From positions 124,001 through 188,000 of the forward strand of contig NZ_BCWE01000008.1 in NCBI RefSeq assembly GCF_001592105.1: DNA of 64,000 nucleotides, read 5' to 3'. The notes under the pieces were generated by a model. It was given only the letters and a program-made list of their open reading frames with translations, was not told the origin of the DNA and did no database searches. The stretch is from Desulfolucanica intricata. Lineage in GTDB: Bacteria > Bacillota > Desulfotomaculia > Desulfotomaculales > Desulfofarciminaceae. Position numbers and translations under genes: made by a program. Below, one piece after another: positions 44,903-54,272 of this stretch (positions are counted from its first letter, which is position 1; every line of letters begins with the position of its first letter).

Positions 44903-45598
44903 GTGGAACTACTAGTTGTAATACTGGGAGAGACAGATTACTTGGAATCTTTACAAATGCAAGAACGGCTGCTGCAATTACGCCAGCAGGATCAAGTGCC
45001 GGATATCATGCTCTTGTTGCAGCATCCACCCACCTTAACTTTAGGTACCAGAGAAAATCGACACAATATCCTTACACCCGAAGAGGTGTTACAACAGCAA
45101 GGGGTTAAAATCTATAAATCTAATCGGGGCGGTGATGTTACTTATCACGGTCCCGGTCAGATTGTCGGTTACCCTATACTTAATCTAAACGGCCATGGTA
45201 AGAGTGTTCGAGTTTATGTGAATAAATTAGAAGAGGTCTTTATTCAGTTACTAAAGGATGAATATGGCCTTACAGCCGGAAGGGATAGACAATACACCGG
45301 TGTCTGGATTGGTAATGAGAAAATCACTGCCATTGGTTGTGCAGTTAAACGCTGGGTGACCATGCACGGTTTTGCTTTTAATGTAAACACCAACTTGAGT
45401 CATTTTAACTGGATCAATCCCTGCGGCATTACCGACAGGGGCGTTACTTCGCTGGAAAAAATTTTGGGACAATCCCAGGACATGGACAAGGTTTACAGGC
45501 AGGTTGTAACATACTTTAGCCTGGTTTTTAACTGCAAACCTCAGCTTATTGACCGGCAGCACTTACAAGATATTTTAGGAGGTCAAGCGCATGAATAA
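44903..45598 (+). CDS. lipB: Octanoyltransferase LipB
   Basis: A 231-residue enzyme that moves octanoyl groups from acyl-ACP to the lipoyl domains of target proteins. It has [37 protein letters not shown] with the active Lys, MHGFAFNVN and the catalytic Cys in [13 protein letters not shown] 44903 follows AAGGAGTG. Its end overlaps lipA by eight bases, so product can be passed to lipoyl synthase. Confidence 0.95.
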   Translation: MELLVVILGETDYLESLQMQERLLQLRQQDQVPDIMLLLQHPPTLTLGTRENRHNILTPEEVLQQQGVKIYKSNRGGDVTYHGPGQIVGYPILNLNGHGKSVRVYVNKLEEVFIQLLKDEYGLTAGRDRQYTGVWIGNEKITAIGCAVKRWVTMHGFAFNVNTNLSHFNWINPCGITDRGVTSLEKILGQSQDMDKVYRQVVTYFSLVFNCKPQLIDRQHLQDILGGQAHE

Positions 45599-46439
45599 GC
45601 GGAAACCGGACTGGCTAAGGGTGAAATTGCAGGGAGCAGAAAAAACCCATGAGGTTAAGGAAATGCTCAATCGATTATCACTGCATACCGTATGCCAAGA
45701 GGCTAACTGCCCCAACCTCATTGAATGTTTCGGACGTAAAACAGCCACTTTTATGATTTTAGGCAGCGTGTGTACACGCAACTGCACCTTTTGTAATGTC
45801 ACCAAGGGCATTACCCAAACCGTTGATCCGGAGGAACCGAACCATGTGTTTGAAGCGGTTAAGGAACTGGGCTTAAAACATGTTGTCATCACTTCAGTTA
45901 CCCGAGATGATCTTCCCGACGGCGGTGCCGGGCACTTCGCCCGGGTGATTGGGAAACTTAGGGCAACCGATGTAATCGTGGAGGTGCTGATTCCGGATTT
46001 TCAGGGTGATCGTAAAGCCTTGGCTACGGTTATCAGAGCTAAGCCCCATATTTTAAATCACAATATCGAGACAGTACCCCGGTTATACCCTACTGTACGC
46101 CCCAAAGCAAGGTATAACCGTTCACTGGAGTTATTGAAAAATTCCAAGGAATTCGATAACGGCATTTTCACCAAATCAGGAATTATGGTAGGCTTAGGTG
46201 AACAGGAGGAAGAAGTTATCGCAGTACTGCGTGATTTACGGGCCGTCGATTGTGATCTATTAACCATCGGCCAGTACCTGGCCCCCTCGGCTAAACATCA
46301 CGAAGTCATCGAGTATATTCATCCGGACCGGTTTAAAAAATATAAAGAAATAGCCTATAAAATGGGCTTTAAATATGTGGCTTCCGACCCGCTGGTCAGA
46401 AGTTCCTATCACGCGGCAGATGTTTCCCATATTTTTTAA
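45591..46439 (+). CDS. lipA: Lipoyl synthase LipA
   Basis: A 282-residue radical SAM enzyme inserting two sulfurs into the octanoyl group. The auxiliary cluster motif is [12 protein letters not shown], the radical SAM motif CTRNCTFC, and the C-terminal cluster ligand Ser lies in [13 protein letters not shown] 45591 follows TTAGGAGGTC and lies inside the lipB end. Confidence 0.96.
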   Translation: MNKRKPDWLRVKLQGAEKTHEVKEMLNRLSLHTVCQEANCPNLIECFGRKTATFMILGSVCTRNCTFCNVTKGITQTVDPEEPNHVFEAVKELGLKHVVITSVTRDDLPDGGAGHFARVIGKLRATDVIVEVLIPDFQGDRKALATVIRAKPHILNHNIETVPRLYPTVRPKARYNRSLELLKNSKEFDNGIFTKSGIMVGLGEQEEEVIAVLRDLRAVDCDLLTIGQYLAPSAKHHEVIEYIHPDRFKKYKEIAYKMGFKYVASDPLVRSSYHAADVSHIF

Positions 46440-46480
46440 TAGCACAGGACCGTGGAAATATTCCTATTCGGCGTATTAGT

Positions 46481-46509
46481 AAACCCTTTTCCATTATGGA
46501 GAAGGGTTT
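46481..46509 (+). terminator. Terminator-like hairpin after lipA
   Basis: AAACCCTT and AAGGGTTT arms with inner CCAT/ATGG pairing; weak T tail. Confidence 0.6.
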
Positions 46510-46558
46510 CAATATTTATAAATTTTTTAAAGTTATTAAAATTTTTTGTAAAAAATAT

Positions 46559-46590
46559 ATTGATTTTATCGAAAAAAAATAATATTCTCT
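46559..46590 (+). promoter_or_regulatory. AT-rich motif shared with the hydF upstream region
   Basis: ATTGATTTTAT, a nine-base gap and ATAATAT. The same two blocks at the same spacing occur at 60173-60199 ahead of hydF. It lies about 145 bases before tatA. It may be a promoter or operator common to the hydrogenase genes. Confidence 0.35.
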
Positions 46591-46705
46591 TAATAAGAAA
46601 TGTTTATCAACAATAATAAATATAGCTTATTGAGAGTTTATTTTTTTTAAAAAATATCTTTATCATACAAAATAAATAAAACTTATTCAGGAGGGAGGAA
46701 AAATT

Positions 46706-46942
46706 ATGTTTAATGGTCTCTTTCAACCGACTCATTTAATTCTTATTCTTGTGGTGGTACTTATTATTTTTGGTCCCGGCAAACTGCCTGAGGTAGGTAA
46801 GGCCATTGGTAAAGGTGTTCGTGAGCTTAGAAAAGCCACTTCAGAAGAATTAAGTGAGAAAAAAGAACAGCCCCAGTGCTCTGAAGAAACCGGTACTTCT
46901 GTTGCTGTAGTGAACACTACAAATAGCACCAATGTTAAATAA
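46706..46942 (+). CDS. tatA: Twin-arginine translocase subunit TatA
   Basis: A 78-residue protein with a membrane helix ([20 protein letters not shown]) containing the FGPxKLP hinge, an amphipathic helix ([17 protein letters not shown]), then a polar tail. ATG 46706 follows AGGAGGGAGG. It forms the export pore with TatC, encoded next, for folded cofactor proteins. It lies in the operon of an exported [FeFe] hydrogenase. Confidence 0.93.
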   Translation: MFNGLFQPTHLILILVVVLIIFGPGKLPEVGKAIGKGVRELRKATSEELSEKKEQPQCSEETGTSVAVVNTTNSTNVK

Positions 46943-46983
46943 CTAACCGGTTAGGGACCTCGGTAGAAGGGGGGTAGTTGTAA

Positions 46984-47742
46984 ATTTCACAAGCCAAAGA
47001 AATGACTGTAATTCAACACCTGGAGGAGCTGCGCCGGGTGCTTATAGTTTCTATTATAGCTACCCTGGTTATGGCTGTGGTTTGCTGGGCCTATAGTGAC
47101 TGGATTCTAAAACTATTACTGGAACCGATCACCGCTGCCGGCCATGAGTTAATCTACATTGGAGTTACCGAGGCGGTAATGACTAAAATTAAGCTGGCCT
47201 GTTTTTTAGGGTTTATTGTGGCACTGCCGATTACTCTCTGGCAGTTCTGGAGTTTTATTATGCCGGCGCTGCGTAAAATAGAAAAAATTTATTTTACTTT
47301 GTTTGTATTGGTATCTTTCTTATTTTTTATCGGCGGAGTACTCTTTGGTTTTCTGGTAGTATTTCGTTTGTGTGTCAGGTTTCTACTTCAATTTGGTGGC
47401 CCGGAACTGATTCCTATGTTGACTATTGGTAAATACGTATCTTTTACCATAAACTTTCTGCTGCCTTTCGGTCTAATCTTTGAAATTCCCCTGGCTTCCT
47501 TCTTTTTGGCCAAGCTGGGGGTAATTAGCTATCGCTTGATGGTTAAAGGGCGTAAGATGGCCATTTTAATATCTGTGGTAATTTCTTCGGCCCTAATAGC
47601 TTCTCCCGATATTTTTTCAGTATTACTCATGGCTGCGCCCATGTATCTTCTGTATGAACTAAGTGCAGTTATTGTGAAATTAGTAGAGTGGTCCAAGGCC
47701 CGTAAGCTTAAACGGGAGAAACAGTTAGTGGTGGCAGAATAG
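46984..47742 (+). CDS. tatC: Twin-arginine translocase subunit TatC
   Basis: A protein of 246 residues from ATG 47002, or 252 from the ATT at 46984. It opens KEMTVIQHLEELRRVLIV, with the conserved glutamate signature, and has six helices. I place the start at ATT 46984, nine bases after a GGGGGG ribosome site (SQAKEM...). ATG 47002 lies 27 bases from that site and has none of its own; an in-frame stop precedes the ATT. TatC binds the RR signal peptide. The gene sits 11 bases before the Tat-exported hydrogenase. Confidence 0.9.
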   Translation: MSQAKEMTVIQHLEELRRVLIVSIIATLVMAVVCWAYSDWILKLLLEPITAAGHELIYIGVTEAVMTKIKLACFLGFIVALPITLWQFWSFIMPALRKIEKIYFTLFVLVSFLFFIGGVLFGFLVVFRLCVRFLLQFGGPELIPMLTIGKYVSFTINFLLPFGLIFEIPLASFFLAKLGVISYRLMVKGRKMAILISVVISSALIASPDIFSVLLMAAPMYLLYELSAVIVKLVEWSKARKLKREKQLVVAE

Positions 47743-47753
47743 GGGGGAATATA

Positions 47754-49301
47754 ATGGATGAACAAATTAAAGAGGAAAAAGAGCTTACCAGACGCGGGTT
47801 TTTAAAAATGATGGGGGGACTGGGTTTGGCCGGTCTAACTATGAGTCTGACCGGCTGCGACATAAATTCCCAACCCAACTATGCCGGGGGTGACGGGTGG
47901 ATGCCGCACCAGTACCAGGTTGCAGGAGAATGGCCTGCTCAGGTACGGGGGCGGGTGCCTATTACGCCGGATAACCCCTCCATCATCCGAGACGACCAAA
48001 AATGTATTCTCTGTGGGCAATGTTTGGAAGTCTGCAAAAATACTCAAACAATCTTTGGTCATTACGGGCTGCCATTGGTTAATGAGATTGTTTGTGTCAA
48101 CTGCGGCCAGTGCACTCTGTGGTGTCCCACCGGGGCTATTGCTGAGCGGGATGATACCGAAAAAGTGCTGAAGGCCATTCGAGATCCGGGTAAAGTGGTG
48201 GTTGTACAGACAGCTCCGGCAACCAGAGTAGCTTTAGGAGAAGAGTTTGGTTTGGCTCCCGGTACTTGGGTAATGGGCCAGCAGGTGGCAGCTTTAAGAC
48301 GTCTGGGCTTTGATGTTATATTTGACACAAACTTTACGGCTGATTTAACCATCATGGAAGAAGCCACTGAATTAATAAAACGGGTAAAAGGTGACCTGAA
48401 GAAACCGCTGCCCCAATTTACTTCTTGCTGTCCCGGGTGGATTAAGTTTTGTGAGTACTTCTATCCAGATTTACTACCGAATCTATCTTCCTGCAAATCA
48501 CCTCAGCAGATGCTTGGTGCATTAACGAAAACTTACTTTGCCAAAGAAAAAGGAATTGATCCCCGGAAAATATTCTCAGTTTCCATTATGCCTTGTACAG
48601 CGAAGAAGTTCGAAGTGCAGCGGCCCGAGATGAACGACAGCGGGTATCAGGATGTGGATGTAGTGCTTACCACCAGGGAATTAGCCCGCCTGCTGAAGAA
48701 ACAAAATATTGACTTGACCAAACTACCTGCAGAAGATTATGATCAGCTGATGGGCAAGAGCACCGGGGGCGCGATTATTTTCGGGGCTACCGGCGGTGTG
48801 ATGGAGTCAGCCGTTAGAACAGCATATTTCTTTATTACACAAACCCCGCCACCGGCCGGGCTTTTCCGGTTAACACCGATACGTGGTCTTGAGGGAGTTA
48901 AGGAAGCTGCCGTAAATGTTCCCGGAGTAGGAGAAATAAGGGTAGCCGTTTGTCACGGTATGGGAAATGCACGGGAGATTCTTGAAGCTGTACGTAAGGG
49001 CAACGCACCGTGGCACTTTGTGGAGTTTATGTGCTGTCCCGGCGGATGCCAGAGTGGGGGAGGTCAGCCCCGTACTGCGGTACCTCCTTCTGATGCAGTG
49101 CGTATAAAGAGAATTGCTTCGCTATATAATGCCGACGCCGGAATGGTGCTGCGGGAAAGCCATGAGAATCCTGAAATTCTAACTATCTATCAGAGTTTTC
49201 TGAAGCACCCGATGAGTGAATTGGCCGAAAAGCTCTTACATACTGAGTATGTATCCCGGTCGAACTGCCTTAACCCATTAAAGCCCGCAAAAGCTATATA
49301 A
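47754..49301 (+). CDS. hydA: Tat-exported [FeFe] hydrogenase catalytic subunit
   Basis: A 515-residue protein. The N-terminus has twin arginines (TRRGFLKM, residues 12-19), a hydrophobic core and a lipobox-like SLTGC (Cys35), suggesting a Tat lipoprotein outside the membrane. Two [4Fe-4S] motifs (CILCGQCLEVC, CVNCGQCTLWCP) lead to the H-cluster domain with all three signatures: FTSCCPGW, IMPCTAKK and MCCPGGCQSGGG. No N-terminal [2Fe-2S] domain is present. ATG 47754 follows AGGGGGG. Electrons would pass to the ferredoxin and NrfD-like subunits encoded next, so it probably oxidises H2 into the quinone pool. Confidence 0.95.
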   Translation: MDEQIKEEKELTRRGFLKMMGGLGLAGLTMSLTGCDINSQPNYAGGDGWMPHQYQVAGEWPAQVRGRVPITPDNPSIIRDDQKCILCGQCLEVCKNTQTIFGHYGLPLVNEIVCVNCGQCTLWCPTGAIAERDDTEKVLKAIRDPGKVVVVQTAPATRVALGEEFGLAPGTWVMGQQVAALRRLGFDVIFDTNFTADLTIMEEATELIKRVKGDLKKPLPQFTSCCPGWIKFCEYFYPDLLPNLSSCKSPQQMLGALTKTYFAKEKGIDPRKIFSVSIMPCTAKKFEVQRPEMNDSGYQDVDVVLTTRELARLLKKQNIDLTKLPAEDYDQLMGKSTGGAIIFGATGGVMESAVRTAYFFITQTPPPAGLFRLTPIRGLEGVKEAAVNVPGVGEIRVAVCHGMGNAREILEAVRKGNAPWHFVEFMCCPGGCQSGGGQPRTAVPPSDAVRIKRIASLYNADAGMVLRESHENPEILTIYQSFLKHPMSELAEKLLHTEYVSRSNCLNPLKPAKAI

Positions 49302-49327
49302 AAATTGTGCAATCAGGGGATGAAAAA

Positions 49328-50110
49328 ATGTCCAAAGGTGTTTTAGTTGATATTACCAAATGTGTAGGTTGTGGGAGCTGTGCCGTAGCTTGCAAACTAT
49401 GGAATAACCTGAAATGGGATCAAAATGCTCCTACTGATGGCGAGAAAGCGGAAACATCCGCAGAAAACTGGACAGTTGTACGTTTAAATAAAATATCCAA
49501 GGGTAAAGAGCAGGTCTGGCGGTTTACTAAACAGCAGTGTTTGCATTGTGAAGAACCTGCCTGCGCCTCGGCTTGTTTCGCCAGGGCCATCATAAAGACC
49601 AAGAACGGTCCGGTGGTTTATAATGCGGAACTTTGCGTGGGCTGCCGCTACTGTATGTTGGCATGTCCCTTTGAGGTGCCCAAATATGAGTGGAATAAAG
49701 TATTTCCTCTGGTTCGTAAATGTCAGATGTGCCCGGGGCGGATTGAGAAAGGTGAGACCCCTGCTTGTGTGGCAGCCTGTCCTGCCGAAGCACTGAAATT
49801 TGGGGATAAGAGCCTTTTATTAAAAGAGGCCCGTCAACGTTTAGGAAGTGACAGCAATTATATTCAGCATATTTACGGTGAAAAAGAGGCCGGAGGGACT
49901 TCCTGGCTGTATATATCGGACGTGTCCTTTGAAACCCTGGGTTTTCGAACCAAGATTACTACCAGGCCGCTGCCGCAATACACCGAAAGTATTTTAAAAC
50001 TTACCCCCGCTGTAGCCCTGGGTTGGGGGGCAGTGTTAACCGGATTGTATGCCTATAACCGGCGCCGTAATGAAATTGCTAAAGAGAACGAGGAGAAGCG
50101 AAGGAAATAA
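49328..50110 (+). CDS. HybA-like ferredoxin subunit with C-terminal anchor
   Basis: A 260-residue protein with four ferredoxin-type cysteine groups (CVGCGSCAVACK; CLHCEEPACASACF; CVGCRYCMLACPF; CQMCPG...CVAACPAEAL), the arrangement of HybA/DmsB-type subunits. It has no signal peptide. Near the end one membrane helix (LTPAVALGWGAVLTGLYAY) is followed by a very basic tail (NRRRNEIAKENEEKRRK), which predicts the tail inside and the clusters outside. Export could be by riding with the Tat hydrogenase. ATG 49328 follows AGGGGATG. It relays electrons to the NrfD-like protein. Confidence 0.9.
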   Translation: MSKGVLVDITKCVGCGSCAVACKLWNNLKWDQNAPTDGEKAETSAENWTVVRLNKISKGKEQVWRFTKQQCLHCEEPACASACFARAIIKTKNGPVVYNAELCVGCRYCMLACPFEVPKYEWNKVFPLVRKCQMCPGRIEKGETPACVAACPAEALKFGDKSLLLKEARQRLGSDSNYIQHIYGEKEAGGTSWLYISDVSFETLGFRTKITTRPLPQYTESILKLTPAVALGWGAVLTGLYAYNRRRNEIAKENEEKRRK

Positions 50111-50148
50111 CATAACCGGAAAAATAAAGCCGGAAGGGGGATAACGGT

Positions 50149-51318
50149 ATGAAAAACAAGTGGAGTTTTAAAATTACCCCGGTTAGAGTTGTGCTGCTGG
50201 CTCTTGCTCTCTTGGCTGTAGTTTTGGTAGTTTACCGGTTGGTTTTCGGCCTGGGCAGTGCCACAAACTTAAATGACCGGTGGCCGTGGGGATTGTGGAT
50301 TGGTTTTGATGTTCTCACCGGTGTAGCCTTGGCCGGAGGTGGCTACAGTACCTGCTTATTGGTTCATGTCTTAAAAATTAAGAAATTTAACACAATTGCC
50401 AGAAGTGCTATGCTTACATCATTAATAGGTTACTTGCTGGTTTTGGGCGGGCTCTTTTTGGATATCGGTCGCTGGTTTAATTTTTGGCGCCCCTTTGTTT
50501 CCTGGGGGTATCACAGTGTGTTATTTGAAGTATTCTGGTGTGTGTCTCTGTATACAACGATTCAACTTCTGGAATTCGGAGAGATCGCCACTGAAAAAGT
50601 GGCCAAACCATGGCATAACTTTTTTAAAAAAATCATGCCGGTATTGGTGATTGTGGGTATTGTCTTGCCTACCCTGCACCAGTCTTCACTGGGTTCACTG
50701 TATGTGATTGAAGTGGGAAAACTTTACCCACTCTGGTGGTCCATGCTTTTGCCGATATTTTTCCTATTATCTTCATTCTTCGTGGGCCCGGCCATGGTAG
50801 TAGTGGAAACCTCACTGGCCGGTAAAGCACACGGTCACCGGCCTGAGCAAAGTGTTCTGGAAAGTTTGATTAAGATTTCCGGTTTTTTAATGCTAATTTA
50901 CCTGGTTTTAAAAATTGCTGACTTGTTCTACCGTGGTGCAGCCGGTTTGGTTTTCAACGGAGATTTAGAAGGTAATATGTTCCTTTTGGAAATGATAGCC
51001 GGAATTATAATTCCTTTGATTATATGTTTCTCTCCCAAATTGCGCTCCAATAAGTGTGGATTATTAACCTTCAGTATACTGGTGGTAGCGGGGGTAATTA
51101 TTAACCGGATGAATGTGGTCTTTACCGGAATGTCCCGTTACCTGGGCGGCAGCTATTTTCCCTCTTTTACTGAACTGGCAGTTAGTGTTGGGTTGATCGC
51201 CGTTGGTGTTCTTGTTTACCTTTTTATTGTAGAGAATTTCAATATTATTCCCAAAGAGAAGCACTCAAGTTTAAAGCAAAAAGGTATTACGTCTTTGGGA
51301 AATGAAGTTAATATGTAA
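50149..51318 (+). CDS. NrfD/HybB-like membrane quinone oxidoreductase subunit
   Basis: A 389-residue protein with about ten helices. WPWGLWIGFDVLTGVALAGGGY is typical of the NrfD/PsrC/HybB family, as are SWGYHSVLFEVFW and PTLHQSSLGSLYV. It should pass electrons from the outer ferredoxin subunit to menaquinone without haem, completing a HydA-HybA-HybB-like hydrogenase. ATG 50149 follows AAGGGGG. Last gene of the tat-hyd operon. Confidence 0.92.
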   Translation: MKNKWSFKITPVRVVLLALALLAVVLVVYRLVFGLGSATNLNDRWPWGLWIGFDVLTGVALAGGGYSTCLLVHVLKIKKFNTIARSAMLTSLIGYLLVLGGLFLDIGRWFNFWRPFVSWGYHSVLFEVFWCVSLYTTIQLLEFGEIATEKVAKPWHNFFKKIMPVLVIVGIVLPTLHQSSLGSLYVIEVGKLYPLWWSMLLPIFFLLSSFFVGPAMVVVETSLAGKAHGHRPEQSVLESLIKISGFLMLIYLVLKIADLFYRGAAGLVFNGDLEGNMFLLEMIAGIIIPLIICFSPKLRSNKCGLLTFSILVVAGVIINRMNVVFTGMSRYLGGSYFPSFTELAVSVGLIAVGVLVYLFIVENFNIIPKEKHSSLKQKGITSLGNEVNM

Positions 51319-51433
51319 TTGGTGAGCTGTGGGCCATGCCCTCAGCTTTTCTATGCCACAATATTTATATTTGGTAAACATTATGATAAAATTATTTGAT
51401 AAATCACTAAACGGGATAAAGTGGTGATCCTTT

Positions 51434-52342
51434 ATGAATACAAAACAACTGGAAGCTTTTCTTTTAGTGGCTCAGCATAAAAGTTTTACCAAAGCGGCTA
51501 ACCAATTAATGATGACCCAGCCGGCAGTGAGCTTTCAAATTAAATCCTTAGAAGAAGAACTACAAATTACTTTGTTTGAACGCAGTGAAAAAAAGGTACT
51601 GCTTACCGAGGCGGGAAGATTGTTATACCCGGTAGCCGTGCAAATGGTTCGCCAGTATCATAAAATCCGGGCCAGCCTGGATGATTTAAGGGATCTTAAA
51701 ACCGGTCATTTACAGCTGGGAGCCAACTTATTAGCCGGGGAAGTTTTGTTACCCAGGTTAATTGGGGCTTTTCGGGAGCACTATCCCGGAGTTAGTGTCA
51801 GTTTGCGGGTAGGGGGCAGCTCTCTGGTGCAGCACTGGCTTAAAGAGCGGGAAGTAGATTTAGGTATTCTAAGTATTTCGATGCAAACTGAAGGGATAGA
51901 AGGGAGGCCCTGGCTGCAGGATCATTTAGTGCTAATAACACCTCCCTGGCACTCTTGGAACGGCGTGGAGATATCTATGTCTGATTTATACAGAGAACCA
52001 TTAATTGTTCGGGAAAGCGGTTCCGGCACCCGTCAGGTGATAGAGCAGCAGTTATCCGAGCACAATATATCCTTGGAACAGTTTCCGGGGATTCTTGAGC
52101 TGGGCAGCACCCAGTCTGTAATCAATGCTGTAAATGCGGGTCTGGGGATAGGTATGGTATCGGCCTGGGCGGCCCGTGAGCCCCTGGAGGCAGGTAAGAT
52201 TGGTAAGTTCACTGTACCCGGTTTGAAATTTGAATATAATTTATATTTAGCCTGGAACCGGAACAATGCAGAAGGTCTGGCTGTCAGTGCATTCATAAGC
52301 TTTTTGACCGATAAGGAAATTACCACGCGGTTTTTGGGATAA
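51434..52342 (+). CDS. LysR-family transcriptional regulator
   Basis: A 302-residue regulator. N-terminal winged HTH (LEAFLLVAQHKSFTKAANQL, MTQPAVSFQIKSLEEEL, LFERSEKKVLLTEAG) and a periplasmic-binding-like effector domain (LQLGANLLAGEVLLPRL; VRESGSGTRQVIEQQL), similar to CysL/CbbR types. ATG 51434 follows GTGGTGATC. It lies downstream of the exported hydrogenase operon and may control it or the facing hnd operon; its effector is unknown. Confidence 0.9.
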   Translation: MNTKQLEAFLLVAQHKSFTKAANQLMMTQPAVSFQIKSLEEELQITLFERSEKKVLLTEAGRLLYPVAVQMVRQYHKIRASLDDLRDLKTGHLQLGANLLAGEVLLPRLIGAFREHYPGVSVSLRVGGSSLVQHWLKEREVDLGILSISMQTEGIEGRPWLQDHLVLITPPWHSWNGVEISMSDLYREPLIVRESGSGTRQVIEQQLSEHNISLEQFPGILELGSTQSVINAVNAGLGIGMVSAWAAREPLEAGKIGKFTVPGLKFEYNLYLAWNRNNAEGLAVSAFISFLTDKEITTRFLG

Positions 52343-52481
52343 GTATAAAAGTTATATTTTATAGATTTAAGTCAGTACTATATATGGTGAGAAATTAGGA
52401 ATATTGTTTCATATTTTTTAATTAGGTAATATGAATTAATGTATAAGAACCGGTCATGTATTCTTGGTCCTCCGTGGGAAT

Positions 52482-52517
52482 AAAACAGGCTGTCAAATAT
52501 ATTGATAGCCTGTTTTA
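52482..52517 (-). terminator. Terminator of the hnd hydrogenase operon
   Basis: AAAACAGGCT and AGCCTGTTTT arms with an extended inner stem; on the minus strand it ends in TTTTA. It lies ten bases past the hndD stop. Confidence 0.8.
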
Positions 52518-52527
52518 GATAAATCTA

Positions 52528-54249
52528 TTAATATTTATTCCGGGCGTTATAATGGGTATGCAGCAATTGATGGGACTTGTGTCCCAGAGGTTCACCTAAA
52601 AATTCTCTATATAATGTCTGTACGGCCGGGTTTTCGTGAGATTTCCGAAGGGGCATGTCTTGATCTACACTATAGATACTTTCAATCCGCTTGGATCTGA
52701 TTTCTGTATTAGTGGGAATAGGCTGGCCGCCGCCACCGATACAACCTCCCGGACAGCACATAATCTCAATAAAATGGTACTGCTCGCCGTCCTTGATTCT
52801 TTCCAAAAGTTCCCGGGCATTGCCCAAACCGTGAGCTGTGGCTACTTTTATAGTTTTTTCTTTTAATTTTACAGAGGCTTCTTTAACTCCATCTAAGCCC
52901 CGCACATCCTTAAACTCTACGGAGGGTAAAGTTTCCCCGGTAACCAGCTCATAGACGGTCCGCAGAGCGGCTTCCATAACACCGCCGGTTGCACCGAAGA
53001 TAACCCCGGCCCCGGTAGAAATACCCAGTGGATCGTCGTAACTTTCTTCTTCCAGTGTTGTAAAGTCAATACCTGCCTCTTTGAGCATTTTACCCAGTTC
53101 CCGGGTGGTCAGCACGACATCTACATCCTGATAGCCACTGCTGTTCATTTCCGGTCTTGCGGCTTCAAATTTTTTAGCAGTACAGGGCATAATGGAAACT
53201 ACAAAAATATTAGCCGGGTCAATACCTGCTTTTTGGGCATAATAGGTTTTAGCCAGAGTTCCGAACATTTGCTGAGGTGATTTGCAGGTAGACAAATGTG
53301 ACAGCAGGTCAGGGTAGTAATGCTCGATATATTTAATCCAGCCAGGACTGCAGGAGGTAATAAGCGGAAGCTGCCCGCCTTCGTTCAAACGCTTGATTAA
53401 CTCGCTGCCTTCTTCTATAATTGTCAAATCCGCTGTAAAGTCTGTATCAAAGATTTTATCAAAGCCCAGACGGCGCAGGGCAGCCACCATTTGCCCGGTT
53501 ACCACACTGCCCGGTTCAAGGCCGAACATTTCTCCGATACTGACCCGGGTGGCCGGAGCAGTTTGTACTACCACATGCTTTTTAGTGTCAGCCAGGGCGG
53601 CCCAAACTTCCTGAGTTTGGTCTTTTTCTTGGATAGCCGCAGTAGGACAGACTAAGGCACACTGGCCGCAGTTTACACAGGCCACCTCACCAAGGGGATC
53701 CAAAAAGGCGGGAGCGATAATAGTTTCAAAACCCCGTTCCTGGGGGGAAATAGCGCTAACCTTTTGAACCTTTTCACAGACGCTGACGCAGCGCCGGCAA
53801 AGGATACATTTGCGGGGATCCCGTATCAGCGAGGGACTGGATGTGTCCGGCTCATGGTGGGGATTATCTCCGGCAAAGCGCAGTTCTTTAATACCCAGCT
53901 CTGCAGCCAACTTTTGCAGCTCACAATTGGTGCTGCGGGGGCAGATCAGGCACTCCCGGGGGTGGTTGGACATAATTAATTCCAAGTTAAGTTTCCTGGC
54001 CTGGCGCACTTCCGGGGTATTGGTTTTTACGATCATACCTTCGGCAGCAGGAGTTACACAGGATGCTTGCAGCGTACGGGCACCCTGTATCTCTACCAGG
54101 CAGATTCGGCAGGCCCCTACTTCATTAATATCTTTCAGGTAGCAAAGAGTGGGGATGCTTATGCCAATTTGTTTAGCTGCCTCTAAAACGGTGGTTCCCG
54201 CTGGTACTTGTACCTGTTGGCCGTCAATGGTTAATGTTATAAGAGACAT
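52528..54249 (-). CDS. hndD: NAD(P)-linked [FeFe] hydrogenase catalytic subunit
   Basis: A 573-residue protein. N-terminal [2Fe-2S] domain (IPTLCYLKDINEVGACRICL), His-ligated [4Fe-4S] (HPRECLICPRSTNC), two [4Fe-4S] (CILCRRCVSVC, CVNCGQCALVCP) and an H-cluster domain with TSCSPGW, IMPCTAKK and MCCPGGCIGGGG. This is the HndD/HydA subunit of the soluble trimeric enzyme, which couples H2 to NAD(P)H and often to ferredoxin (electron confurcation). ATG 54249 follows TGGAGGG; an ATG at 54276 precedes that site. It ends the nine-gene operon. Confidence 0.95.
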   Translation of the reverse strand: MSLITLTIDGQQVQVPAGTTVLEAAKQIGISIPTLCYLKDINEVGACRICLVEIQGARTLQASCVTPAAEGMIVKTNTPEVRQARKLNLELIMSNHPRECLICPRSTNCELQKLAAELGIKELRFAGDNPHHEPDTSSPSLIRDPRKCILCRRCVSVCEKVQKVSAISPQERGFETIIAPAFLDPLGEVACVNCGQCALVCPTAAIQEKDQTQEVWAALADTKKHVVVQTAPATRVSIGEMFGLEPGSVVTGQMVAALRRLGFDKIFDTDFTADLTIIEEGSELIKRLNEGGQLPLITSCSPGWIKYIEHYYPDLLSHLSTCKSPQQMFGTLAKTYYAQKAGIDPANIFVVSIMPCTAKKFEAARPEMNSSGYQDVDVVLTTRELGKMLKEAGIDFTTLEEESYDDPLGISTGAGVIFGATGGVMEAALRTVYELVTGETLPSVEFKDVRGLDGVKEASVKLKEKTIKVATAHGLGNARELLERIKDGEQYHFIEIMCCPGGCIGGGGQPIPTNTEIRSKRIESIYSVDQDMPLRKSHENPAVQTLYREFLGEPLGHKSHQLLHTHYNARNKY

Positions 54250-54272
54250 TCTTTTCCCTCCAGTACTGCAAA

